Shown here one piece after another: positions 8,806 through 18,096 of a stretch of 64,000 bases of DNA. The position numbers and the translations under genes are program-made. The stretch is from Candidatus Thorarchaeota archaeon (GTDB lineage: Archaea; Asgardarchaeota; Thorarchaeia; Thorarchaeales; Thorarchaeaceae). The DNA is taken from positions 83,285 to 147,284 of the forward strand of contig SDNP01000002.1 in assembly GCA_004524445.1 (NCBI GenBank), given 5' to 3'. Under the pieces are notes generated by a model. It saw nothing but the letters and a program-made list of their open reading frames with translations. It was not told the DNA's origin and did not search any database. Numbering within the stretch: the first letter of the stretch is position 1; the number at the start of each line of letters is the position of its first letter.

Positions 8806-11171
8806 TATCTTGTAAGTCTGCTTGCTGCAACTGCCACTTGCCCAACTGAAATACCACCATCTCCAGGGGGAATTGAGTCTTGAAGGAGAGGCTCAAGCCC
8901 ATGACGATTCAATTCGGCTATTATTGCTCTTGTGATAATTCTATTCAAGGCAACTCCACCAGAAAATCCAACCTGTCGTATGCCATGATTATCAGCCGCT
9001 TGAGCTGCAATTCTGGCAAGCCCCCTTCCTACTGCTTGTTGTACTGCCATGGCCAGGTGTGATCTCTTTTCTCCTTGTTCTTTCATTTCAAGGAGTCGAA
9101 GAAGAAGATGCTCTGTGTCAAGCTGAGGACTTCCATTTGGTGATACTATATGTGGCTCAATTGATAGCTTTGTTGGCACAGCAACTGCTTCCAGTTTCAT
9201 TGGACACTCCCCATCATAGCTATTCTGGAAACATACTCCAAGAGCAAATGCAGCTGCATCTAGCACACGACCGGTACTGCTACTCTCAATCGTGTTTATA
9301 TTTTTGTCAAGGGCAATGAGCATCTGCTCGAAGGATTCCTCATTCATGCATATATCAGCTGCAACTTCTACATCTCGGACGTACCCAAACAACTCCTCTC
9401 TGCTTAACGAACCTCCTACGATTCCCATAAACGGTCGTGCCGCATATTTTGCTGATAGATCTCCACCAACATACAACTGAGGAGTCAAACCTCCAAACTT
9501 GGAGAAATGCCTCCCATTCCCAACTAGGACTTCTCCTCCCCATGCTTCGCCATTAGGCCCGTAGCCATAACCATCGGCTGTAATACAGATAATACTTGTA
9601 TCAGTCGTTAGTTTGTTATCAACTAGGATGGAAGCCAAATGAGCATGGTGATGCTGAACTTGGACCAAGGGAATATCCTTCTCTTGGGAGATGCGCCTTG
9701 CAAGATCAGTACTGAGAAACTCAGGATGTAAATCACAAGCAATACCATCAAGTTTCTCGACGCCAATGAGACTCATCAGATGTTGATACGCATCCCTAAG
9801 AAATTGAATATTCTCTAATTGGTCCGTATCACCAATGTATTGAGTAGGATATATGCTAGTTGCCTTCAGAATTGACGCGGTAGCTTTTTCTTCTGGACCC
9901 GTAGCAACAAGATTAAGACCATCACCAGGATAAGAAATTGGAATTGGTTCTGGCACATAACCTCTCGATCGTCTTATGAAGACAGAATTTTCATTAGTTA
10001 CGTACTTGATTACAGAATCATCAGCTCTTTGCCATATTCTTCTATCATGTACCAAGAAGTAGTCTGCAATCCCAGAGAGGTCTTTTCGCATTTTCTTTGG
10101 ATCGATGTACATCGGTATGCCAGTAGGGTTGGCACTTGTCAAAACAATGGCAGGTTCATCCATATAATGAAAGAGGAGATGATGAGAAGGAGCGTAGGGG
10201 AGCATAACACCTACGGTGTCCAGTCCGGGAGCTATGCTATCCAATGAATCTCGTGGTATTATATTCAACGCATTTTGTGACTCTCTTTTTCTAACAAGGA
10301 CAATAGGACGTCTCCACGAAAGAAGATCGTCTAATTCGTTCTCCGACGGATTGAAAGCAGACTCAACAATTGACTTGTTTCTGGCCATAATTGCGAACGG
10401 CCGCTGCTCTCTCATCTTCAATAAACGAAGTCTATTGATTGGCCTCGAGTTTCTAACCGCAGTGGCTAGATGAGTACCGGATATGCCTTGTACTGCCACG
10501 ATTGACCCCGACTCTATTAGCTCTGCCGCACTTTTCACTGCATTTTCTTTGGCAATATTGTTGCCCCTATCATTGAAAAGCTGGTATGTAGGACCACACT
10601 CCTCACATGCTGTTGTCTGTGCATGATATCTTCTATCCAACGGGTCTGTATAACCGGTATTACAAGTATTACATAACGGAAAATCAACCATGGTTGTGTG
10701 AGGTCTATCGTATGGAAGATCAGTGATAGTAGAGTATCTTGGTCCGCAAGCTGCACACGAAATGAATGGATAGAGATACCATCTCGATTGAGGATCGAAT
10801 AGCTCTTCAACACAAGTGTCACAGATCGAAATGTCGGGTGGAATCACTGGTTCCGCGTTACCAGTTTTTTTTGCAGAGGATTTGATTATGGAAAAATCGT
10901 CGAATGAGTTCTGCTTTGGCAACCATTCTGTGTCCAGTTGTTCAATTCTTGAAATGGATGGAGGGTTCTCTTTCAACTCATTAAGCAAAGACTTGATTCT
11001 TGTCTTCTTTCCTTCGACAACAATCTCAACACCTGCATCTCCTAGATTCAAAACATATCCTTTCAAGGATAGTCCCTTTGCCACTCGATATACAAATGGT
11101 CTAAATCCCACACCTTGTACAATTCCATTGATGTGGATTTTAGCTCTGACACTCAGTTTATGAAACCTCAC
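8805..11171 (-). CDS. hypF: Carbamoyltransferase HypF, [NiFe]-hydrogenase maturation
   Basis: HypF converts carbamoyl phosphate and ATP into the carbamoyl group used to make the cyanide ligands of [NiFe] hydrogenases. All domains are present in its 788 residues: an N-terminal acylphosphatase domain (INGIVQGVGFRPFVYRVA), paired zinc fingers (CDTCVEEL...CAACGPRYS and CNTCNTGY...CEECGP), a YrdC-like domain (LLKMREQRPFAIMARN) and a Kae1-like domain (VQHHHAHLAS, GFSGGVALNR). The start is GTG. No hydrogenase structural gene is in the window; a maturation protease gene lies at 25400. Confidence 0.95.
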   Translation of the reverse strand: MRFHKLSVRAKIHINGIVQGVGFRPFVYRVAKGLSLKGYVLNLGDAGVEIVVEGKKTRIKSLLNELKENPPSISRIEQLDTEWLPKQNSFDDFSIIKSSAKKTGNAEPVIPPDISICDTCVEELFDPQSRWYLYPFISCAACGPRYSTITDLPYDRPHTTMVDFPLCNTCNTGYTDPLDRRYHAQTTACEECGPTYQLFNDRGNNIAKENAVKSAAELIESGSIVAVQGISGTHLATAVRNSRPINRLRLLKMREQRPFAIMARNKSIVESAFNPSENELDDLLSWRRPIVLVRKRESQNALNIIPRDSLDSIAPGLDTVGVMLPYAPSHHLLFHYMDEPAIVLTSANPTGIPMYIDPKKMRKDLSGIADYFLVHDRRIWQRADDSVIKYVTNENSVFIRRSRGYVPEPIPISYPGDGLNLVATGPEEKATASILKATSIYPTQYIGDTDQLENIQFLRDAYQHLMSLIGVEKLDGIACDLHPEFLSTDLARRISQEKDIPLVQVQHHHAHLASILVDNKLTTDTSIICITADGYGYGPNGEAWGGEVLVGNGRHFSKFGGLTPQLYVGGDLSAKYAARPFMGIVGGSLSREELFGYVRDVEVAADICMNEESFEQMLIALDKNINTIESSSTGRVLDAAAFALGVCFQNSYDGECPMKLEAVAVPTKLSIEPHIVSPNGSPQLDTEHLLLRLLEMKEQGEKRSHLAMAVQQAVGRGLARIAAQAADNHGIRQVGFSGGVALNRIITRAIIAELNRHGLEPLLQDSIPPGDGGISVGQVAVAASRLTR

Positions 11172-11238
11172 TGTTCTGAATTCGTGTTATCGATATTAAT
11201 ACCATGAAGTGGCAAATAATCTCTGTATCGATATAATT

Positions 11239-11254
11239 GTATTACAAGTATTAC
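11239..11254. promoter_or_regulatory. Dispersed 16-mer in the divergent hypF promoter gap
   Basis: GTATTACAAGTATTAC has two identical GTATTAC half sites separated by AA. It lies 68 bases before the hypF start and 61 bases before the divergent ORF at 11315. Confidence 0.45.
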
Positions 11255-11314
11255 AATTAGCAATCGACACTCACAGGTAGGTTTTCTTAAGGCATGGCAC
11301 ATACCCAATTGTGA

Positions 11315-11737
11315 ATGACATTGACTTCCTCAAGGACACCTCATCCGAAACCGGGGAGAGAACCCATAGCTACCCCCTCAATCCTCGCAAACATTCCCGA
11401 CTGTCTTCGGCAAATACTTGTCGAGGCCGCTGATAACTCAAAGAAGAGAAAGAAATCAATTCTGATATCTAGTAATAGTTTGGCTAATAGATTCATTCTA
11501 GAACGATGGGGAATACGACCATCTCAGCGCAGGAAATTCAGAAATCTATTTTCACAAATTCGCAAACACTGTAGGAAGATATTCGATCATCTTCTCAATA
11601 GGAAAAGAATGGAATTCGATATGAATTTGAATCGTTATTTGTTTGGAATCTACAAGTTCGATGAAATCCGCGGAAACACAATCCTTGCTTTTGTACAAGT
11701 TCCTGAGAGAGAAGGATGGACACTTCCCTGCAAGTAA
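11315..11737 (+). CDS. Hypothetical protein, basic, 140 residues
   Basis: An ATG-started reading frame divergent from hypF. The product is rich in Lys and Arg in its middle (SKKRKKSILI, ERWGIRPSQRRKFRNLF, IRKHCRKIFDHLLNRKR), with predicted helices and no membrane segment. I do not recognise it. A nucleic-acid-binding role would fit the charge, but nothing specific supports this. A 16-mer repeat begins near its stop codon. Confidence 0.45.
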   Translation: MTLTSSRTPHPKPGREPIATPSILANIPDCLRQILVEAADNSKKRKKSILISSNSLANRFILERWGIRPSQRRKFRNLFSQIRKHCRKIFDHLLNRKRMEFDMNLNRYLFGIYKFDEIRGNTILAFVQVPEREGWTLPCK

Positions 11738-11749
11738 TATGTGTAATAC
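11734..11749. promoter_or_regulatory. Dispersed 16-mer, GTAATATGTGTAATAC variant
   Basis: Two GTAATAT/GTAATAC half sites two bases apart. The site overlaps the stop of the ORF at 11315 and lies about 175 bases upstream of the next gene. Confidence 0.35.
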
Positions 11750-11923
11750 AGTGAAACCTAAGCAAAATCTTTATCCACTATTCGGCGTATACAAAAACGT
11801 ATCCGTAGAGAGTAACAGAAAACCGATTTGACAAAGTCCTCTCATAACTCTTTAAAATAGAAAATAGAGGATTATGAGCCCTTTTCAAAAAACCTCGTTC
11901 TCTCCAAAAATCAGGTGGAGATT

Positions 11924-12463
11924 ATGACTCAAGGCACCAACGACGTGAATTTCGAGAAGATAAGGAAGGCTTCCCAGGGCACCAAGAGAGTGCTAAGGGA
12001 ACCAATCATGAAGTCATTACTACAAAATTCCCTCCTCACGGAAACGCAACTAGAAACGCTCCTAATTGATTTGCTTGTCGAAGACAATTTCGGTAAGCAC
12101 ATTCCGTATGATACGAAGGCCTCACTGCGTACAACTGAAAATGGCAAGGGTGTTTCTAGAGGAGCATTCAATAGGACACTTCAACAAGCTCGCGAAAATA
12201 TTACAAAAAGCATCTACACCATGCTTCTGTTAGGATACCTTGGTCTATTTGAAATTGCCATATTTCGGCCATTTGAAGAAGTTGCAGCCAAGATAGGCGA
12301 CTATAGACATATCAGGGAGGTATTGGCAGGAAGAGAAAAGTTAACAGAAGAGGATCTTGAGAGTCATAGGGCCGCAGAAGAAACAATCATTTCTGCACTC
12401 CATGAGCTGGCATCGCCACTGAATCTTAAAACTGAACTATCAAAAGAGACTGGATCTGAATAG
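11924..12463 (+). CDS. Uncharacterised helical protein, possible DNA-binding
   Basis: A 179-residue product from the ATG at 11924, chosen because GGTGGA ends four bases before it; a GTG at 11915 would overlap that site. The sequence is mainly helical. ETQLETLLIDLLVED followed by GVSRGAFNRTLQQARENITKSIYTMLLLGYLGLFE reads like a helix-turn-helix region, but I cannot name a family. A TATA-like CTTTAAAAT lies about 70 bases upstream. No partner genes are evident. Confidence 0.7.
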   Translation: MTQGTNDVNFEKIRKASQGTKRVLREPIMKSLLQNSLLTETQLETLLIDLLVEDNFGKHIPYDTKASLRTTENGKGVSRGAFNRTLQQARENITKSIYTMLLLGYLGLFEIAIFRPFEEVAAKIGDYRHIREVLAGREKLTEEDLESHRAAEETIISALHELASPLNLKTELSKETGSE

Positions 12464-12929
12464 AGTCTCCGTGCAAGCTTCTTCCGTATTATTCCAGGAA
12501 TCAATGATTGCGAAGTAAAAAAATTGGCACGAATGTGTCGTGTTTTATGACTGAACTCGTAAGCGACGAGTAGTTCCGCACAGTCCTACCTACACTGTAT
12601 CTACTTGGAGGTATATTTGTATGAGGAGATAGAGATAGCAATGCAAGTTGAGATCTGTGACTTATGAAACAAACCTCGAAACCAGCATTCAATCATTACT
12701 CCACAACACACTCACTCTATATAGGAATACATTGATACATAGTTCTAATCATAGAACAAGCATTTTTGGCACTATTATTCGTATTTTTAATAGTAATAAA
12801 TTATTTACAGAAAAATTTGCACGAATCATATTATTATTTGTAATACAAATAATACGTCACCCCCTCATTTTGAAAAGTAATCTTGTTTTAATACAAAATG
12901 AACACATGAACAGTGGTAGTGAATAGAGA
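12464..12929. other. Gene-free AT-rich gap
   Basis: The 466 bases hold no ORF I trust. There is a hairpin with stem ACTCG/CGAGT (12555-12559 with 12567-12571), and an exact copy of the 16-mer GTAATACAAATAATAC at 12840-12855, 75 bases upstream of the next gene. Confidence 0.5.
12840..12855. promoter_or_regulatory. Dispersed 16-mer, identical to the copy at 5896
   Basis: GTAATACAAATAATAC matches the 5896 copy in all 16 bases, and here lies upstream of a gene rather than downstream of one. Confidence 0.45.
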
Positions 12930-14144
12930 TTGGATTACAGTAAGGCACGAAAACGATTACGGGAACAAGTGAGGAAGAAAATCCAGCAGCTATCGGAAAT
13001 CGAGCTCAGTAAAGCAATAACTAATGCCATTGGCGAGAGGCGGATTAGGGATTTAATTGATTATCTTATTGGTATTGAATTAGAGGAGGGTTGGAACCAA
13101 TCTCTAGACTATTTGGGGGATTCACTAAATCGAGAGTATGAAATCCCTCCACTGACCGGAAGGAAGACAAGAAGAATGGAACCCCTCAAATTTCGGGAAG
13201 TCCTTTTTTCTATCTTCGATTGCCAAGGGCTAGAAGCAATCAATATAGACACCATGACCATAATCTCAAAACTCCATAATGCACAATCAATCACAAATGC
13301 AGAGATATTCTTTAAAGAAATAGTTAATGAAAAACTTCAGTGTCATTTGAAGGATTCCAACCTTCTCTTCATTAATATCGATGGTGTGAAATCTTACCTT
13401 GACACCAACCTGATAAATCAGATCCATGAAAAGATGGAGGAAAACCTGTTGTCAGTTTCACTGAAGAGCAATTCCGAGTCGGTTGACATATCACCATTAT
13501 GGTACACAGAGTATGGTCGGACAGCTCTGTGCAGACTTGGGATACAGGGAAGCCATATCGACAAACAAACACTCGACATGGTATTATCCGTATTACCAGT
13601 ATCACAAACTGTTCGGGGCAATATTACTAATAATATGCATGCAAGACGCCTGAATCCTCCCCTGAATGATGAATATCAATCTCTGCTTAGAGCAATGATT
13701 GAGCAAGATATTATGACTCTTGCAAAACTTGGTAGTCGAAATGCGATTCCTCTCATGAACTACTTGCTTGAAGAATCTGTTGACACTTTTAATTCAGAAT
13801 ACACCTCCCAAAAATATTCCAAAATAGCAGAGCAGTTATCCAATCATTTGTTTATCCGGTCAATCGATTCTATCCTGTCGTTTGAAAAGATGACAAGGGC
13901 CGATGATCATCGCATCTCAAGTCTAGCAATTATTGCTCTAGGCAACTACTACCACGAATCCGCAGTTATCATCTTGGCAGAAATACTGTGCAGAACAAAA
14001 AACAGTGATCTTGTAAACTACGCATCACAATCACTTAGACGGATCAAGAGCAAATTTCCTGAAACCAAACCTATACTCAAGAAATTGATGGATACTATGC
14101 ACAATAATTGCAAGCCGCTCAGACAATTTTTGGAGAGTTACTAA
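12930..14144 (+). CDS. Uncharacterised protein with HEAT-like C-terminal helices
   Basis: The 404-residue protein starts at TTG with a stop two codons upstream. The N-terminal 60 residues are charged and helical (ARKRLREQVRKKIQQL). The last 150 residues look like weak helical repeats (GSRNAIPLMNYLLEES, ISSLAIIALGNYYHESAVIILAEIL, NYASQSLRRIKSKFP) of the HEAT type, suggesting a protein-protein scaffold. I do not recognise the middle part. It precedes the acyl-CoA synthetase gene by 87 bases, with a 16-mer in between. Confidence 0.65.
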   Translation: MDYSKARKRLREQVRKKIQQLSEIELSKAITNAIGERRIRDLIDYLIGIELEEGWNQSLDYLGDSLNREYEIPPLTGRKTRRMEPLKFREVLFSIFDCQGLEAINIDTMTIISKLHNAQSITNAEIFFKEIVNEKLQCHLKDSNLLFINIDGVKSYLDTNLINQIHEKMEENLLSVSLKSNSESVDISPLWYTEYGRTALCRLGIQGSHIDKQTLDMVLSVLPVSQTVRGNITNNMHARRLNPPLNDEYQSLLRAMIEQDIMTLAKLGSRNAIPLMNYLLEESVDTFNSEYTSQKYSKIAEQLSNHLFIRSIDSILSFEKMTRADDHRISSLAIIALGNYYHESAVIILAEILCRTKNSDLVNYASQSLRRIKSKFPETKPILKKLMDTMHNNCKPLRQFLESY

Positions 14145-14165
14145 CCAACTCAACACAGAAATCAT

Positions 14166-14181
14166 GTATTATATGTAATAC
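14166..14181. promoter_or_regulatory. Dispersed 16-mer, perfect palindrome GTATTATATGTAATAC form
   Basis: Half sites GTATTA and TAATAC face each other around TATG. The site lies in the 87-base gap before the acyl-CoA synthetase gene, 51 bases from its start codon. Confidence 0.45.
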
Positions 14182-14231
14182 AAAGCTAAATCACAACAGA
14201 ATTAAAACTGTAGTGGTAGTGAACCAGTCCC

Positions 14232-15620
14232 ATGAGCGGTACATTAGATTCCAATGCAATGCAGATTGGCAAATTTTTCAATCCAAATAGTGTTGCCTTG
14301 GTCGGAGCTTCGGCTGATTATAGAAAACTGGGAAATTCAATTCTCATGAACTTACTTGCGTCAGAGGTAGAAGTATATCCTGTCACTCGAAGTAGAACCC
14401 AGGTTCTGGGAGTAAAGGCATATCCCAGTCTCATAGATTTGCCGAAGAGAGTTGATCTCGTTATCATTGCAGTTGCCGCCAAATATTGTCCCAATCTGAT
14501 GCAAGATGTAAGGCAGGCAGGTGCTCACCATGCTGTGATAATCTCTGGAGGTTTCAGTGAAACTGGTGATGAAGGAGCTAAACTGGAAGAGCTTCTTGTG
14601 GAAGAAGCCAAGAAGAATGAAGTACGGATTATTGGTCCAAATTGCGTTGGGGTTTCCAACAGTCGTTTATTCAATGGCACATTTACGATGATGCCCGAAA
14701 GAGGTAATATCGCCTTAATTTCGCAAAGTGGTGCTCTTGGTGGAATGCTGATATACACGACACGGTCGAAACGAATAGGGATGAGTAAGTTCGCAAGTAT
14801 TGGAAATGCAGCTGATGTTGAATTTACCGAGCTACTCGATTATTTCAGTAAGGACCCAAAGACATCTGTTATCGCTGTCTATATTGAGGGTGTCGAACAT
14901 GGCCGTGCACTTTACGAGTCATTAAGAACTGCATCGCGGAAAAAACCCGTAGTGGTTCTTAAGGGTGGAAAAAGCAAAGCGGGAAGCAAAGCAACGCTGA
15001 GCCACACAGGGTCTCTTGCCGGGTCACCTCGATTGTTTGATGGGATGATTAAACAAGCAGGTTGTGTTTGTGCACCCACCTTTGACTCGTTCTTGGAAGT
15101 CTGCAAGTTATTTGACTATCAGCCTCTGCCACAAGGTCGTAATATTGGTATTATCAGTAATACAGGGGGTGCCGCAGTCTTAGCAACTGACGCTGCATCC
15201 GCATTGGGGCTCAAGATACCTACACTTGAAGAATCCACAATGAAAGAAATGAGACAAGCAATGTCACCAATGGCATCCGTTGAAAATCCTGTTGATGTTG
15301 TGGCAAGCGGGGGTAGAAGAGAATACAAACTGGCAACAAAGTTAATGCTGGAAGATAACCATGTTGACATGCTATTGGTAATCTGTGGAGTCCCAACTTT
15401 TGCGGGAATGACTCAGACAGAGCATGCTGCTGGTACGTTGGAGGGAATTAGGACTGCAAATAACAACAAACCCGTTGTTGGTGTTTGGCTTTCAGGAGAT
15501 GTGGGTAAACCTGGAAAGGATCTACTTGAGATGAATCGAATTCCTTGTTATGACGATCCTTCACTGGCGGCGTTATGCATGGAACGAGTTGCTTCATATT
15601 CACTTCATGAACAGAGGTAG
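14232..15620 (+). CDS. Acyl-CoA synthetase (ADP-forming), alpha subunit
   Basis: The 462-residue protein has the three alpha-type domains: a CoA-binding Rossmann domain (SVALVGASADYRKLGN), then two ligase-CoA domains with IGPNCVGVSN and ISQSGALGG. The phosphorylated histidine is H258 in LSHTGSLAGS. The length matches alpha subunits; the ATP-grasp beta part is neither fused nor adjacent. Such enzymes make ATP from acyl-CoA, and with IorAB this would finish aromatic amino-acid fermentation. The substrate range is not readable from the sequence. Confidence 0.9.
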   Translation: MSGTLDSNAMQIGKFFNPNSVALVGASADYRKLGNSILMNLLASEVEVYPVTRSRTQVLGVKAYPSLIDLPKRVDLVIIAVAAKYCPNLMQDVRQAGAHHAVIISGGFSETGDEGAKLEELLVEEAKKNEVRIIGPNCVGVSNSRLFNGTFTMMPERGNIALISQSGALGGMLIYTTRSKRIGMSKFASIGNAADVEFTELLDYFSKDPKTSVIAVYIEGVEHGRALYESLRTASRKKPVVVLKGGKSKAGSKATLSHTGSLAGSPRLFDGMIKQAGCVCAPTFDSFLEVCKLFDYQPLPQGRNIGIISNTGGAAVLATDAASALGLKIPTLEESTMKEMRQAMSPMASVENPVDVVASGGRREYKLATKLMLEDNHVDMLLVICGVPTFAGMTQTEHAAGTLEGIRTANNNKPVVGVWLSGDVGKPGKDLLEMNRIPCYDDPSLAALCMERVASYSLHEQR

Positions 15621-15630
15621 ATATGTTTCT

Positions 15631-15646
15631 GTAATACAATTATTAC
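15631..15646. promoter_or_regulatory. Dispersed 16-mer GTAATACAATTATTAC
   Basis: Lies in the 27-base gap between two convergent genes, next to both stop codons, as at 8790. Confidence 0.4.
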
Positions 15647-15647
15647 C

Positions 15648-15938
15648 TTAGCTTTCAAGATGAACTCCAGCGATATTTGGAAATTCTTCCTGAACTGCAT
15701 CTCTCAGCTTGCGTTCTACCCACATGCTCAGATTAATTGCCCGTTCTGTTCTTACAGCCTGGAGGCAGGACCTCAGGTCTGTACTAACGCTAAAAGACAT
15801 GATTGGACTATTCCTTTCTTTATTTGGAACGGCTACACTTTCTTGTTGCTTAGCTTCTGCAGTGGTTTCAATTTCTTCCTCTGTTGTATCCTTGTCGCGT
15901 TTCTCCTCTTCTTTCCTATATTTTCCTAAGAGACTCAA
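15648..15938 (-). CDS. Small protein with acidic N-terminus and RHH-like tail
   Basis: A 96-residue product. Its TTG start directly follows the TAG of the upstream ATPase gene, so coupled translation is likely. Residues 1-45 are highly charged (KYRKEEEKRDKDTTEEEIETT). Residues 47-90 (MSFSVSTDLRSCLQAVRTERAINLSMWVERKLRDAV) have the spacing of a ribbon-helix-helix or similar short dimer domain. The family is not recognised. A role as partner of the ATPase is inferred from the zero-base spacing. Confidence 0.6.
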   Translation of the reverse strand: MSLLGKYRKEEEKRDKDTTEEEIETTAEAKQQESVAVPNKERNSPIMSFSVSTDLRSCLQAVRTERAINLSMWVERKLRDAVQEEFPNIAGVHLES

Positions 15939-16913
15939 CTATCTTACCTCCTTCAATATACTTGCATACGCCTCTGAAACCAATCTGGCAATTTCCACAT
16001 TTATTTCAGGGCTACCACTCTCCCGAAGGTTTTCAGCTGCAACCTGCTGGCACCCTCGAGCCAGCATACGAATATCCCGTGGATTTCCTCCTGCAGCATC
16101 ATTGATCACCTCAATTGCTTCTTCATGGAATGGATAAACATCAAAATCTGTAGGATCAAAGCTATCGATTTCCCCTTTAGCATACGCTATTCTTCTGCCA
16201 ATGAATTCTTTCGCTTTGCCGTCTTCGAGCTTCGGAATGTCCAACGGTTCTGTCCTATCAGCTATTTGAGGGAGAAAATTAAGCATTGCATTCCAATACT
16301 CTGCAGTTCCACTCATCACGAGTGTAACTATTGGTTCATCCAAGGTTCTGGGATACTCATCTTTCATTTCTTCCGTAGGAAGATCGGCAAGGTATCTGAG
16401 TTTGTGAAAGGCAGCCTCTTGATTATCTGCAACATCCTCGATGAAAAGAGCAGTTCTACTCTGTTCCTCTATGTAGCGACGTACACACTCCTTTGCAACC
16501 GCCTCTATAATTTGAGAAGACTCCCAAGAGCGTCTATACTTGATTCTCAACGAGTCGGCAATGGCAGCAGCCATTTGTTTCTCATATAGACCAGTCATTC
16601 CAACGTACCCTGTGACAAATTTATTTCCCCTTCTATCGGCCAATGTGGGAAGGTCTCTCAATGCCAATAACATTAGAGTACTCTTTCCCGAACCTACAGG
16701 GCCTCTAAGGAAAATATGACGTTCATTGGTTATTATTAGATCCACAATACTATCAAGAAAATCAGGGTGCTCCACATAGAGCCTCGAGTCCGGCATTTTG
16801 AATCCTCGAAATGGTGAGAATCTTGCGCCTATCTTCTCCTCCCACGCTCGAAGTGTTTCTTTTCGAGTATTGAAATGACGAATCAATGCGGATTCGTGAA
16901 CTGCAATTGTCAT
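15939..16913 (-). CDS. AAA ATPase of Orc1/Cdc6-ExeA-like type
   Basis: The 324-residue protein has a P-loop GPVGSGKST at residues 71-79, a Walker B strand TALFIEDVAD, and a sensor-2-like GGNPRDIRMLARGCQQVA near the C-terminus, as in Orc1/Cdc6 and related AAA_16 or ExeA ATPases. There is no clear C-terminal winged helix, so it is probably not a replication initiator. It is followed without a gap by a small charged protein. The function is unknown; a regulated DNA- or protein-loading switch is a guess. Confidence 0.75.
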   Translation of the reverse strand: MTIAVHESALIRHFNTRKETLRAWEEKIGARFSPFRGFKMPDSRLYVEHPDFLDSIVDLIITNERHIFLRGPVGSGKSTLMLLALRDLPTLADRRGNKFVTGYVGMTGLYEKQMAAAIADSLRIKYRRSWESSQIIEAVAKECVRRYIEEQSRTALFIEDVADNQEAAFHKLRYLADLPTEEMKDEYPRTLDEPIVTLVMSGTAEYWNAMLNFLPQIADRTEPLDIPKLEDGKAKEFIGRRIAYAKGEIDSFDPTDFDVYPFHEEAIEVINDAAGGNPRDIRMLARGCQQVAAENLRESGSPEINVEIARLVSEAYASILKEVR

Positions 16914-17106
16914 TGTTTCAATTCCTTTGTATCACAAGTAGTGTTTGTATTACAATATTTCGATGGCTTTTCCTACATAAATATTGCGAGAGAAGTCAGC
17001 TTCTGTATCATGGTCGTTTCCATACGGAACCTTTTTGAGCAACTACAAACTGCCAGAGAGCTAGCAGAGATAGAAACCTGTTTCTAACCTCTGGGAGGAA
17101 TAAGAA

Positions 17107-17385
17107 GTGAATCTAGATAGAATTCGACGAGTCCTTAATTCAATGATGATTTTTACTTTCCTAATTTTTGGAGCGCTCGTTGGGATAATATTCCTCTTAG
17201 ATACTCCTCTCACTAAATCCGTTGCCGCTCTCCCGTTCGCCTTTCTGTTTATATCTGCAATGACTCTCATCACAACCGGTCAGATTAAAGAGAAACCAAA
17301 GGCCGCAATGAAATATGTACAAGAGTGGCTTGCCATATGCATATTTGTCGTACTAATTGCAGCCGCAGTTTATCTCGTTTCCTAA
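17107..17385 (+). CDS. Small three-helix membrane protein
   Basis: A 92-residue product with a GTG start, placed by a strong GGAGG eight bases upstream. It shows three hydrophobic segments at about residues 13-31, 38-57 and 72-91, with a basic N-terminus (NLDRIRRVLN). I do not recognise it. It lies just before the broken atpD gene. Confidence 0.7.
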   Translation: MNLDRIRRVLNSMMIFTFLIFGALVGIIFLLDTPLTKSVAALPFAFLFISAMTLITTGQIKEKPKAAMKYVQEWLAICIFVVLIAAAVYLVS

Positions 17386-17458
17386 TACAATAGTTTTAGC
17401 ACTTCATCTACCTCAACGATTTGCCTCAGCAACTAGTCAGTTATACAAAGAGAGAACT

Positions 17459-18096
17459 ATGAGTAAAATCCTGCCTGGAACAAAGACCACAAGGATGTAA
17501 TTACTTCGAATTAAGAACAGGAAAGAGCTTGGAGAACGAGGTCATAATCTGCTAAAAGAAAAGCGTGATGCATTGATTATGGAATTCTTCAATACCACAG
17601 CCGAAATAAAAAAGGCAAGACAGGGTGTGGAAGCTGCTCTCTTAGAAGCCTACTCTGACTTAACACAAGCCAAGATGATGATGGGCCCAGCTCGAGTAAA
17701 AGCATTCATCTATGCAAGCATGATGAAGAACAGGTTGAATATCAAAACCAGATTGCTTATGGGTGTTCGAGTACCTGTCTTGTCAGTTGAATAGGAAATA
17801 CCTGAATTGCCCATGCTTTAGCTGGCTCCAGTACCAAACTTGATATTATGGCTAAAAGATTCCAAGAGGCTTTGATTGCCATATTGGGACTAGCTGAAAT
17901 TGAATGGACCCTGAAGCGACTAGCACTTGAGATTGAACGAACTAAGCGACGAGTATCTGCTCTGGAAACCATTGTTTTACCTCGCTTGGAAGCAACCGCA
18001 CGGTTTGTCAGGCTGGCATTAGAGGATCGGGAAAGAGAAGAATCCATTCGCCTTAAGATAATCAGAAACCGGATGCAAGAAGAGAAGTCTGCTTAG
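17459..18096 (+). pseudogene. atpD: Decayed V/A-type ATPase subunit D gene
   Basis: Read through its lesions, the sequence is a recognisable subunit D: the start MSKILPGTKTTRM is followed by LLRIKNRKELGERGHNLL, KEKRDALIMEFF, AKMMMGPARVKAF, a C-terminal ERTKRRVSALE, and VLPRLEATARFV. Codon 14 is TAA (17498-17500) where GAA (Glu) is expected in RMELLR. A TAG stands at 17792-17794 after VLSVE. Near 17810 a one-base loss shifts the frame to ...HALAGSSTKLDIMAKRFQEAL. Subunit D is the central stalk of the ATPase, so a working copy should exist elsewhere. No other ATPase gene is nearby. The 3' end overlaps the convergent NAC gene by four bases. Confidence 0.85.

Noticed and set aside
10657..10672. 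GTATTACAAGTATTAC inside hypF
   Set aside because: Identical to the intergenic 16-mer at 11239, but here it encodes the zinc-finger segment CNTCNTG, so it is explained by coding. Similar partial matches at 18659 and within other genes were also left out.
12648..12926. 92-codon ORF in the gap before 12930
   Set aside because: Composition is that of AT-rich non-coding DNA (Ile, Asn, Leu, His runs), and it spans a 16-mer repeat; no start signal.
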